Positions 1 through 5,508 of a stretch of DNA of 5,959 nucleotides are shown here, one piece after another. The stretch's first letter is position 1. Each line of letters begins with the position of its first letter. The stretch is taken from positions 1 to 5,959 of the forward strand of contig DDLS01000105.1 of the NCBI GenBank assembly GCA_002340255.1, read 5' to 3'. Origin of the DNA: Cyanobacteria bacterium UBA2566 (GTDB taxonomy: Bacteria > Cyanobacteriota > Cyanobacteriia > Cyanobacteriales > Desertifilaceae). Below the pieces are notes generated by a model. That model saw only the letters and a program-made list of their open reading frames with translations, searched no databases and had not been told where the DNA came from. The position numbers and the translations under genes were made by a program.

Positions 1-573
1 CCAGAACCCCTCGCTTCCCTCCCCGGAGCCGAAGCTGAAGCCATCGTAATTGCCGATTTACTGGGCACTGAAGCCCGGATTGGAGCCGAGGCAACCGAGC
101 CAAACATTACCGAGCAGATGGAAAGAGCATCTTTGATTCATTTAGCCACCCATGGCTTATTGGATGAGCTAGAAGTTCTAGGATTTCGCACGCCTGGAGC
201 TTTAGCCCTAACTCCCACAGGAAATACACGCGCGACTGATGGATGGCTAACTTCCGAGGAAATTCTGGATCTCAATTTAAACGCTCAGTTGGTGGTTCTC
301 AGTGCCTGTAATACGGGACGAGGAGAGATTACTGGAGATGGCATTATTGGCTTATCGCGCTCTTTAATTGCGGCTGGAACTCCTAGTGTATTGGTTTCCT
401 TGTGGGCAGTTCCTGATGCTCCTACCTCCGAGTTAATGCAGACCTTTTATCGGGAACTCCCGACAACGAATAATCGTGCGACTGCTTTGCGTCAAGCCAT
501 GTTAACTACGATGGAAACCTTTCCGAATCCACAAGCTTGGGCTGGGTTTACATTGGTGGGAGATGGGCAGTAG
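1..573 (+). CDS. CHAT domain (caspase-like) protein, C-terminal part, cut by the window edge
   Basis: The frame is open from base 1, so the gene begins upstream; the ATG at 118 is internal and should not be taken as the start. The 190 visible residues are the C-terminal part of a CHAT domain, a clan CD cysteine-protease fold related to caspases and separase. Seen directly: PLASLPGAEAEA near the edge, the catalytic histidine in LATHG (codon 151-153), the catalytic cysteine in LSACNTG (codon 307-309), then GDGIIGLSR, VSLWAVPD and a terminal PQAWAGFTLVGDG block, the usual end of the domain. Both dyad residues are present, so activity is plausible. In cyanobacteria CHAT domains usually follow TPR repeats or other sensor domains; any such part would lie outside the window, so the substrate and trigger cannot be inferred. 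A 131-base gap separates it from the next gene. Confidence 0.93.
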   Translation, partial: PEPLASLPGAEAEAIVIADLLGTEARIGAEATEPNITEQMERASLIHLATHGLLDELEVLGFRTPGALALTPTGNTRATDGWLTSEEILDLNLNAQLVVLSACNTGRGEITGDGIIGLSRSLIAAGTPSVLVSLWAVPDAPTSELMQTFYRELPTTNNRATALRQAMLTTMETFPNPQAWAGFTLVGDGQ

Positions 574-593
574 TCATGGGGAGTTGGGCACAT

Positions 594-626
594 AGCTTGA
601 AGTCTTGCCCCTAAATCATGCAAGCT
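594..626 (+). other. Inverted repeat after the CHAT gene
   Basis: AGCTTG at 594-599 is complementary to CAAGCT at 621-626 with a 21-base loop, 21 bases after the CHAT stop codon. A competing pairing, GGGCA 586-590 with TGCCC 606-610, overlaps it. Neither is followed by a T-run, so this is not a standard intrinsic terminator. It may help end or stabilise the CHAT transcript, but this is a weak call. Confidence 0.2.
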
Positions 627-639
627 CTTGCTATTCGTG

Positions 640-665
640 CCTATTCCCTAGCGCCAAGCGCTATA
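640..665 (+). repeat. Heptad-plus-hairpin intergenic element, copy 1
   Basis: One heptad (CCTATTC, then CCTA) runs directly into TAGCGC-CAA-GCGCTA (649-663), a perfect six-base-pair stem with a three-base loop, followed by TA. Bases 643-665 match 2374-2396 at 21 of 23 positions; the only differences are in the loop. The bases after the stem, TATATT at 662-667, resemble a -10 hexamer and lie 37 bases before the ATG at 705, but no matching -35 is visible. The similarity is seen in the sequence; a promoter role is only inference. Confidence 0.7.
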
Positions 666-692
666 TTATGATTTTTGTGTATCACCCAATCC

Positions 693-695
693 AGG
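693..695 (+). promoter_or_regulatory. Weak Shine-Dalgarno favouring the ATG at 705
   Basis: AGG ends nine bases before the ATG at 705. It is short, but nothing comparable precedes the in-frame TTG at 675, which supports the shorter protein. Confidence 0.35.
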
Positions 696-704
696 CTACG
701 ATCG

Positions 705-926
705 ATGACCCTGCCTAAATCTGAAAACCGAGAACTATTAGAGCGCTTAATTTTTGAGGAGCAAATTCCTGAAGATTGGGCGAGGGATGTTTGGGATATG
801 AGTCCCACGTTGGGCGAGACGGCGGCTAAGTTAGTGGATGGGTTTGCTGCTGTGATTGAGTGTTGCTCAGATGAGAAGCTAGATAATTTGGTGCGATCGC
901 TCTATCGTAATCAACTAGAAGAATAA
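705..926 (+). CDS. Conserved-looking small hypothetical protein, 73 residues
   Basis: I do not recognise this family. The protein is short, acidic and probably mostly helical: a helix around residues 6-19 (NRELLERLIFEEQ), a WARDVW segment near 25-30, then a longer amphipathic stretch from 37 to 71 containing a vicinal Cys-Cys pair at 53-54. There is no signal peptide, membrane segment or recognisable DNA-binding motif. The frame can be opened at a TTG at 675, adding ten residues, but the ATG has a better-placed AGG and the added residues (MCITQSRLRS) look like leader sequence. A HIP1 octamer at 893 lies within the gene. It ends 20 bases before the EamA-like gene and the two could share a transcript. 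It is probably real, because it fills the gap between two genes with sensible codon use; its function is unknown. Confidence 0.65.
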   Translation: MTLPKSENRELLERLIFEEQIPEDWARDVWDMSPTLGETAAKLVDGFAAVIECCSDEKLDNLVRSLYRNQLEE

Positions 927-946
927 TTACGGTCACTCTACCCTAT

Positions 947-1387
947 ATGTCACCCCAACAACTCGGATTAATTATTGGTGGACTCCTTCCGGCCCTATTG
1001 TATGGCGTAGCCGGAATATTTGCTAAAGTCAGTACCAGTGCAGGAATGCCTGTAGGCGCTCATTTGATCTGCATTGGTGTAATGGTGAGTCTGGTGGGAG
1101 CCATCATGCAGCAAGTCCTACCTGCCCCCCTCCCATCAACTCGTGCAATGATTTCATCCTCCATGCTTGGCATACTGTGGGGCTTAGGAACGGGGTTTGT
1201 CGCCCTAGGGTTAATCAAATATCAAGCTCCTCTGTCTAAGCTGGTTCCCCTCTACAACATGAATACTTTAATTACGGTAGTGTTGGCTTTAATCATCTTT
1301 CTGGAATGGAAAACGGTCGATCCACTTAAACTCAGTGTGGGTGCAATTTTAGTGATTGTCGGTGGTTTGCTCGTTTCTAAAGCCTGA
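947..1387 (+). CDS. Half-size EamA/DMT-superfamily membrane protein
   Basis: The 146-residue protein is almost entirely hydrophobic. Five likely membrane helices can be read at about residues 5-25, 38-56, 69-91, 97-118 and 127-143. The last part, FLEWKTVDPLKLSVGAILVIVGG, has the acidic residue followed by a Gly-rich last helix that typifies one EamA repeat. Full-length EamA transporters carry two such repeats and about ten helices (around 300 residues). This one has a single repeat, so it should work as a dimer, as small DMT-superfamily proteins do. The substrate cannot be told; export of a small metabolite is a family-level guess. The ATG follows the previous gene by 20 bases without a good Shine-Dalgarno, so coupling to the 705 gene is possible. 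The stop codon lies in the left arm of the AT-rich inverted repeat at 1386-1406. Confidence 0.8.
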   Translation: MSPQQLGLIIGGLLPALLYGVAGIFAKVSTSAGMPVGAHLICIGVMVSLVGAIMQQVLPAPLPSTRAMISSSMLGILWGLGTGFVALGLIKYQAPLSKLVPLYNMNTLITVVLALIIFLEWKTVDPLKLSVGAILVIVGGLLVSKA

Positions 1388-1406
1388 ATTAATGAATAAT
1401 TAATTC
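1386..1406 (+). other. AT-rich inverted repeat at the end of the EamA-like gene
   Basis: GAATTAAT (1386-1393) and ATTAATTC (1399-1406) are perfect eight-base complements around a five-base loop. The stem is almost all A-T and is not followed by a T-run, so intrinsic termination is doubtful. An mRNA 3'-end stem or a protein-binding palindrome are the alternatives. Confidence 0.4.
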
Positions 1407-1423
1407 AATCCAACTGGGGGTTT

Positions 1424-1455
1424 CCTATTCCCTATTCCCTATTCCCTATTCCCTA
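1424..1455 (+). repeat. CCTATTC heptad tandem repeat abutting the SDR start codon
   Basis: Four perfect CCTATTC heptads (1424-1451) are followed by a partial fifth, CCTA, ending three bases before the ATG at 1459. The unit is the same as in the arrays at 640, 2339 and 5930, but the hairpin seen at those sites is absent. The array occupies the position where a Shine-Dalgarno would be and offers no purine-rich match. Short heptameric tandem repeats (STRR type) are well known in intergenic regions of filamentous cyanobacteria. Confidence 0.9.
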
Positions 1456-1458
1456 AAC

Positions 1459-2271
1459 ATGACTGAACTGAAAAACGCAACTGTATTACTAACCGGTGCA
1501 TCGGGAGGATTTGGTCAGGAGTTTATCAAACAATTGGTTAAGGCAGAAAGTCGATTAATTTTAACAGATATCGATCAAAAGGCGATCGCCAAAACGCTGG
1601 AAACCCTGGATATTCGCTCGAGCGATCGAATTCGTGCTACTCTAGAGACCGATCTCACCTCTAGGGCGGGATGTGAGGATCTTTATCAACAGGTCAAAGC
1701 GCTCAATCAGCCGATTGATATTCTGATTAATAATGCTGGGATTGCCCTATTTGGGCGCATTGATGAAGTACCGACTCAAAAATGGGAACAACTGATGGAG
1801 CTGAATTTGCTTACTCCCATGCGGTTAACCACCCAATTTTTGCCGGAAATGATTGAACGCAAAACCGGGCATATTGTCAATATTTCCTCGGTTGCCGGTT
1901 GGTATGCACCGGGTGGTTTAACCCATTATGCCACCAGTAAATTTGGCTTGCGCGGCTTTAGTGAGGGTCTGCGAGATGAGCTGAAACCCTACAATATCAA
2001 GGTTACGGCGGTGTATCCTTATTTTAGCCGGACTCCAATTCTGCGATCGCCTCGCTACGGCACTCTAGCGGCAACAGTTCCTGGTTTCCCCGAAAGTGAA
2101 GCCACGAATCCAGCCATGGTGATTGCCAATGTTCTCGAAGGAATTATCAAGAATCGAGCCGCAGTTTTTCCCGATCCAACGGCTAAAGCAATTCATGTAA
2201 TTAAGCGCTATTCACCCGCCCTATTAGAGTGGCTTACTCAGCGATTAACGCAGAAAATTTCTAAAGGTTGA
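1459..2271 (+). CDS. Classical short-chain dehydrogenase/reductase (SDR)
   Basis: This is a 270-residue soluble oxidoreductase of the classical SDR family with all the hallmarks: the nucleotide-binding TGASGGFG at 12-19, NNAG at 91-94, and the catalytic set Asn116 (LNLL), Ser144 (NISS), Tyr157 and Lys161 (YATSK). Asp37 at the end of the second strand (LILTDID) suggests NAD(H) rather than NADP(H). Where many SDRs have a PG motif after the sixth strand, this protein has VYPYFSRTPI (185-194). Family members act on many alcohols and ketones, so the substrate cannot be named. The start is the ATG directly after the heptad repeat; no Shine-Dalgarno is visible. HIP1 octamers at 1582 and 2043 lie within the gene. 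It converges on ilvA, separated by 131 bases carrying repeats. Confidence 0.92.
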   Translation: MTELKNATVLLTGASGGFGQEFIKQLVKAESRLILTDIDQKAIAKTLETLDIRSSDRIRATLETDLTSRAGCEDLYQQVKALNQPIDILINNAGIALFGRIDEVPTQKWEQLMELNLLTPMRLTTQFLPEMIERKTGHIVNISSVAGWYAPGGLTHYATSKFGLRGFSEGLRDELKPYNIKVTAVYPYFSRTPILRSPRYGTLAATVPGFPESEATNPAMVIANVLEGIIKNRAAVFPDPTAKAIHVIKRYSPALLEWLTQRLTQKISKG

Positions 2272-2310
2272 ATGAACCCTGAATAAAGCGCTAGAGCAGA
2301 GAAAGAGTCG

Positions 2311-2328
2311 GTTAGAACAGCGTTCAAC
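2311..2328 (+). other. Small hairpin between the SDR gene and ilvA
   Basis: GTT-A-GAAC (2311-2318) pairs with GTTCAAC (2322-2328) around an AGC loop, giving seven base pairs with one bulged A. It lies 39 bases after the SDR stop. No T-run follows, so it is at most a weak 3'-end structure. Confidence 0.25.
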
Positions 2329-2338
2329 ACTGAAACCT

Positions 2339-2396
2339 ATTCCCCATTCCCTATTCCCCATTCCCTATTCCCCATTCCCTAGCGCGCAGCGCTATA
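2339..2396 (+). repeat. Heptad-plus-hairpin intergenic element, copy 2
   Basis: Six heptads (2339-2380) alternate strictly between ATTCCCC and ATTCCCT, making three perfect copies of a 14-base unit. They run into TAGCGC-GCA-GCGCTA (2380-2394), a six-base-pair stem, and then TA. The last 23 bases match copy 1 at 643-665 except in the loop. The element sits between two converging genes, six bases from the ilvA stop codon, so here it cannot serve as an upstream signal for either gene. It could form part of a two-way transcript end, although no T-run is present on either side. Confidence 0.85.
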
Positions 2397-2402
2397 ACTT
2401 CA

Positions 2403-3914
2403 TCAAGCTAAGAATAATTTATAGGCAGGATTGTTGTTTTCGTCCCAATAGTGATAGCCTAAAGTGTCTAAAAACGCTTGCCATTCTGCCATTTCTTGGG
2501 GCGGCACTTGCATTCCCACGACAATACGCCCATAGTCTGCGCCGTTATTGCGATAGTGAAAAAGGCTAATATTCCAGTTGGGACTCATCGAGGCAACAAA
2601 TTTCATCAGTGCGCCAGGGCGTTCGGGAAATTCAAAGCGGTATAATAATTCATGTTCTGCTAAGGCAGAGCGCCCGCCAACCATATGCCGCAGATGCATT
2701 TTTGCCAGTTCATCATCGGTTAATTCTAGGGTTTTAAACCCTGTCTCTTCAAAGGTCTTGGCGATTTGAGCGGCATCTTCTCGGTCTTTGATTTGCACGC
2801 CGACAAAGATATGGGCAGAAGTGCGATCGGCGATGCGATAGTTAAATTCAGTTAGGTTGCGTGTACCTAAACAGTCACAGAAGCGGCGCAAACTTCCGGG
2901 TTTTTCGGGAATGGTGACGGCAAAAATGGCTTCTCGGCGTTCTCCAAACTCGGCTCGCTCGGCAACAAACCGCAGGCGATCGAAGTTCATATTGGCACCA
3001 CAGGCAACGGCAACGAGGGTTTGTCCTTGGATATTTTCCCGTTCTACATAGGCTTTAGCGCCGGCGATCGCCAATGCTCCCGCTGGTTCGACAATAGAGC
3101 GGGTATCTTCAAACATATCTTTGATGGCGGCACAAGTATCATCGGTTTCCACCACAATAATTTCATCCACATATTCTTGACAGAGGCGGAAGGTTTCTTC
3201 TCCCACTTCCCGCACCGCTACCCCATCGGCAAATAAGCCCACTTGGGGCAATCTCAAACGCTTTCCGGCTTTCAGGGATTGATTCATGGCATCGGAATCC
3301 ACCGGTTCTACCCCAATAATTTTAGTTTCTGGATGCAGGCGTTTCACGTAAGCACCAATGCCAGAAATGAGACCTCCACCACCAATCGCTACAAAAATTG
3401 CATGAATCGGCTGTTGATATTGGCGTAAAATTTCCATCCCGATTGTGCCTTGTCCGGCAATTACATCCGGATCGTTAAAGGGATGAATAAATGTTAACCC
3501 TTTCTGGGCTTCGAGTTCGCGGGCATGACCATAAGCTTCATCGTAGGTTTCACCGTATAATACAACCTCTCCACCGTGCGATCGCACTGCGTCCACTTTC
3601 ACCTGGGGTGTAGTCACCGGCATCACAATCAACGCACGAGTTCCCAAATGTCGTGCAGCCAGGGCAACCCCTTGGGCATGATTCCCCGCAGAAGAAGCAA
3701 TCACCCCTTGCGCTAACTGCTTTGGGGGCAGTTTTGCCATTCGGTTGTAAGCCCCCCGCAGCTTAAACGAAAATACTGATTGCATATCTTCCCGTTTCAG
3801 CAGCAAGCGATTCCCCAATCGCCGAGAAAGGTTGTTCGCCACTTCTAGGGGCGTTTCTTGGGCAACATCGTACACGCGAGCGGTGAGAATTTGGACAAGA
3901 TAATCACAAAACAT
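2403..3914 (-). CDS. ilvA: Threonine ammonia-lyase (threonine deaminase), biosynthetic, isoleucine-regulated
   Basis: A PLP enzyme that converts L-threonine to 2-oxobutanoate and ammonia, the first committed step of isoleucine synthesis, in the cytoplasm as a tetramer. Length (503 residues) fits the long biosynthetic form (E. coli IlvA, 514). The catalytic domain spans about residues 8-320: Lys51 in SFKLRGAYN forms the Schiff base, ASSAGNHAQG at 73-82 binds substrate, GGGGL at 178-182 holds the PLP phosphate, and VEPAGA (275-280) and ACGAN (304-308) complete the site. Two ACT-like regulatory modules follow, at about 326-400 (IPEKPGSL) and 422-500 (FPERPGAL, then NISLFHYR), so feedback inhibition by isoleucine and activation by valine are expected. 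The N-terminus MFCDYLVQILTARVYDVAQ is the form usual in cyanobacteria and supports the ATG at 3914, although no clear Shine-Dalgarno precedes it. HIP1 octamers lie at 3064 and 3578. It stands alone, divergent from vapB. Confidence 0.97.
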   Translation of the reverse strand: MFCDYLVQILTARVYDVAQETPLEVANNLSRRLGNRLLLKREDMQSVFSFKLRGAYNRMAKLPPKQLAQGVIASSAGNHAQGVALAARHLGTRALIVMPVTTPQVKVDAVRSHGGEVVLYGETYDEAYGHARELEAQKGLTFIHPFNDPDVIAGQGTIGMEILRQYQQPIHAIFVAIGGGGLISGIGAYVKRLHPETKIIGVEPVDSDAMNQSLKAGKRLRLPQVGLFADGVAVREVGEETFRLCQEYVDEIIVVETDDTCAAIKDMFEDTRSIVEPAGALAIAGAKAYVERENIQGQTLVAVACGANMNFDRLRFVAERAEFGERREAIFAVTIPEKPGSLRRFCDCLGTRNLTEFNYRIADRTSAHIFVGVQIKDREDAAQIAKTFEETGFKTLELTDDELAKMHLRHMVGGRSALAEHELLYRFEFPERPGALMKFVASMSPNWNISLFHYRNNGADYGRIVVGMQVPPQEMAEWQAFLDTLGYHYWDENNNPAYKLFLA

Positions 3915-3986
3915 GGATCTGGGACACGGGCTGGAGGGTAAGGGTAGAATATTTCACTGTATCACGTTCCGATTCTCTGGGCAAAA

Positions 3987-4015
3987 TTGGCAACAAGGGT
4001 TAAGATTTTTAGGGT
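3987..4015 (+). promoter_or_regulatory. Possible sigma-70-type promoter for the antitoxin gene
   Basis: TTGGCA (3987-3992) and TAGGGT (4010-4015) are separated by 17 bases, about 50 bases before the ATG at 4064. The -10 match is poor. The 125-base gap between the divergent ilvA and antitoxin starts must hold promoters for both, but nothing better stands out on the ilvA side. Confidence 0.25.
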
Positions 4016-4063
4016 AGCCCACAGTTTCCCTATTAGCTATTGGTGGAAAAAATAATTAATCCG

Positions 4064-4282
4064 ATGAAACCTACCTCTATTTATTTACCAGAAGAGACAG
4101 AAGCAATCCTTCAAGAAATGGTGAATAAAACTGGAAAATCGATTCCTGAAATTATCCAAGAATTAGTCACCGATCATTTCACTCCTATCCCCAAAAAGTT
4201 ACCCAAATCAATTGGGATGGGAGCCAGTGGAAGAAGCGATTTATCCTCTCAAACAGAACCATTATTGTGGACAGAAGAATAA
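4064..4282 (+). CDS. VapB-type ribbon-helix-helix antitoxin, apparently orphaned
   Basis: A 72-residue protein. The N-terminal KPTSIYLPEET is the DNA-binding beta strand of a ribbon-helix-helix (CopG/MetJ-like) domain, followed by two helices (about residues 10-21 and 26-37, SIPEIIQELVTDHF). The C-terminal tail, IGMGASGRSDLSSQTEPLLWTEE, is the toxin-binding tail typical of RHH antitoxins paired with PIN-domain VapC toxins (usual pattern GxGxSGxxDLS...LLW.E). Such proteins bind and neutralise VapC and repress their own operon. In-frame TTG (4040) and GTG (4043) codons would add up to eight residues, but neither has a Shine-Dalgarno and the extra residues precede the conserved strand, so the ATG is preferred. 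The stop codon overlaps the start of the vapC remnant. With no intact partner here, it may act on another VapC in trans or simply be on the way to loss. Confidence 0.82.
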   Translation: MKPTSIYLPEETEAILQEMVNKTGKSIPEIIQELVTDHFTPIPKKLPKSIGMGASGRSDLSSQTEPLLWTEE

Positions 4283-4516
4283 TTGCAGATACCCGTGGAA
4301 TTATTGCTTTTTTAGATCGCGACGGTGGATGCTAGTTTAGTGATTCTAGCAGAACGATATCAAATCACAAGAATTTTAACTTTAGACAGGAAGCATTTTA
4401 ACTTAATCCAATCAGAACAAGTGAAATATTTAGAAATATTGCCTTGGTTTTTCTGCTACAGCACTGTTTACATTCATATGAGAGGTTCTCTAAACAATGA
4501 CATCCAAACCACTTGA
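4279..4516 (+). pseudogene. Remnant of a VapC PIN-domain toxin: start lost, middle deleted, frame broken
   Basis: Two separated pieces of one PIN-domain ribonuclease can be read. From 4279, in one frame, comes IIADTRGIIAFLDRD, the N-terminal strand with the first metal-binding Asp (4288-4290); this frame stops at TAG 4333-4335. From 4325, in the next frame, comes VDASLVILAERY, then RILTLDRKHFNLI, the C-terminal half with the later acidic residues (Asp codons 4328-4330 and 4385-4387). A VapC is about 130-140 residues. Roughly 70-80 central residues, including the conserved catalytic Glu region, are missing between the pieces. The expected ATG overlapping the antitoxin stop reads ATA. The second piece runs on past the family's usual end into unrelated residues and overlaps the next gene by 20 bases. 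No active toxin can be made; a short C-terminal peptide from GTG 4325 is possible but unlikely. Confidence 0.8.
4480..4485 (+). promoter_or_regulatory. Shine-Dalgarno for the DHRS1-like gene
   Basis: GAGAGG lies 11 bases before the ATG at 4497, within the tail of the toxin remnant, and supports that start. It is the clearest Shine-Dalgarno match in the window. The four-base complements AGAG and CTCT (4481-4491) could fold over it, but the stem is too short to argue regulation. Confidence 0.5.
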
Positions 4517-5474
4517 AGGGAAAATTGCCCTCGTTACGGGAGCATCTCGTGGATTAGGAAAAGGTATTGCCATCGGATTAGCCGAAGCTGGCGCAACGGT
4601 TTATATTACTGGCAGAACTCTGCATACTTCCGAGGAAGGCATGGGGAGTTTAGAAGAAACCCAAAAAGAACTTGAAGCAGCAGGTGGGGTAGGTATTCCC
4701 GTACAAGTGGATCATGCTGAGGATGAGCAGGTGCGCTTGTTGTTTGAGCGTATTGCTGATGAACAAAACGGACAGTTGGATCTATTGGTGAATAATGCTT
4801 ATGCTGCTGTCTCTATGCTGAAAGAAACCTATGGCGAACCCTTTTGGGAATTGGAGCCGAATTTGTGGGATCGGGTGAACCAAGTGGGACTGCGGGGACA
4901 TTATATCGCCAGCGTGTATGCGGCAAGAATGATGGTTCCTCGGAAACAGGGACTCATTTGTACTCTGTCTTCTTGGGGGGGATTGTTTCCGATATTTGGG
5001 GTGTTGTATGGGGTAGGCAAAACGGCGTGCGATCGCCTGGCGCTAGAATTAGCTCTAGAGCTTAAACCCCATAACATTACGTCCTTATCCATTTGGCCGG
5101 GAATTGTAGGTACAGAAAAATTCACCCAATTTGCCCAAGAGCAAGCATCGAGCGGAACACTACCAGAAAGAGGCAATCCGTTTGCTGATGGTTTTAACTG
5201 GGAAACTCCCTTATTAACTGGCCGCGTGATTGCCTGTTTAGCTGCGGATTCTCAGATTATAAGACGCACGGGAAAAGTGCAAATTGTTGCTGAACAAGCC
5301 CGACGCTATGGTGTAGTAGACCGAGAGGGCAATCAACCCGCATCTTTGCGGTCTTTACAGTTTATTTTACCCATGATTGCGCCCCAATTACGCGATCGTT
5401 CTACTTGGGTTCCCAATATCTATGTTCCCTGGTGGATCTTGATGTCTGGAGTACTCAAATCTCCTCAAGCTTAA
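4497..5474 (+). CDS. DHRS1-like short-chain dehydrogenase/reductase
   Basis: A 325-residue SDR that I recognise as resembling animal DHRS1 (SDR19C) over most of its length, not only in the general SDR motifs. Shared features include ATVYITGR, LLVNNAYA, VGLRGHY, YGVGK, SIWPGIV with a following TE, and ARRYGVVDREG. Nucleotide binding is by TGASRGLG (14-21); Arg40 at the end of strand two suggests NADP(H). The catalytic residues are Ser158, Tyr171 and Lys175. The position where most classical SDRs have a catalytic Asn is Gly131 (VGLRG); human DHRS1 also reads VGLRGHY there, so this is a subfamily trait. The C-terminal extension (about 285-325) ends in hydrophobic VPNIYVPWWILMSG, perhaps a membrane-touching segment. 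DHRS1 is reported to reduce steroids and xenobiotic carbonyls; the cyanobacterial substrate is unknown. It is convergent with arsC, and a HIP1 octamer lies at 5029. Confidence 0.9.
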   Translation: MTSKPLEGKIALVTGASRGLGKGIAIGLAEAGATVYITGRTLHTSEEGMGSLEETQKELEAAGGVGIPVQVDHAEDEQVRLLFERIADEQNGQLDLLVNNAYAAVSMLKETYGEPFWELEPNLWDRVNQVGLRGHYIASVYAARMMVPRKQGLICTLSSWGGLFPIFGVLYGVGKTACDRLALELALELKPHNITSLSIWPGIVGTEKFTQFAQEQASSGTLPERGNPFADGFNWETPLLTGRVIACLAADSQIIRRTGKVQIVAEQARRYGVVDREGNQPASLRSLQFILPMIAPQLRDRSTWVPNIYVPWWILMSGVLKSPQA

Positions 5475-5508
5475 TTCCGAATTCCTAATAATGTTTGTAA
5501 TTGGGAAT

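Noticed and set aside
675..704. TTG start extending the 73-residue protein by ten residues
   Set aside because: No Shine-Dalgarno precedes it and the extra residues look like leader; the ATG at 705 is better placed.
2339..2380. Heptad arrays as a CRISPR array
   Set aside because: Units are seven bases long with no spacers, and no cas genes are present.
2380..2394. The TAGCGC hairpins as intrinsic terminators
   Set aside because: The stems are only six base pairs and no copy has a T-run after it; one copy lies just before a start codon, where a terminator would make no sense.
2578..3428. Several open plus-strand frames opposite ilvA (2578-2769, 2857-3051, 3021-3236, 3243-3428)
   Set aside because: They are antisense to a well-conserved ilvA, have no recognisable domains and read as low-sense translations of its complement.
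3935..3946. AGGGTA tandem pair (3935-3946) and a third copy at 4011-4016 as operators between ilvA and vapB
   Set aside because: Two adjacent six-base copies and one distant copy are too short and irregular to separate from chance.
4028..4034. A single CCCTATT upstream of vapB as another heptad element
   Set aside because: One seven-base match without tandem copies or the hairpin is not enough evidence.
4325..4516. A separate 63-residue gene starting at GTG 4325
   Set aside because: Its sequence is the C-terminal half of a PIN-domain toxin, joined to the N-terminal piece just upstream, so it is listed as part of the pseudogene.
4844..5176. Open frames inside the DHRS1-like gene on both strands (4844-5065 plus, 4901-5176 minus)
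   Set aside because: The SDR frame carries all the conserved motifs across this stretch; the other frames show none.
5481..5508. ATTCC (5481-5485) and GGAAT (5504-5508) as a terminator between the converging SDR and arsC genes
   Set aside because: Five base pairs around an 18-base loop, without a T-run, is not convincing.
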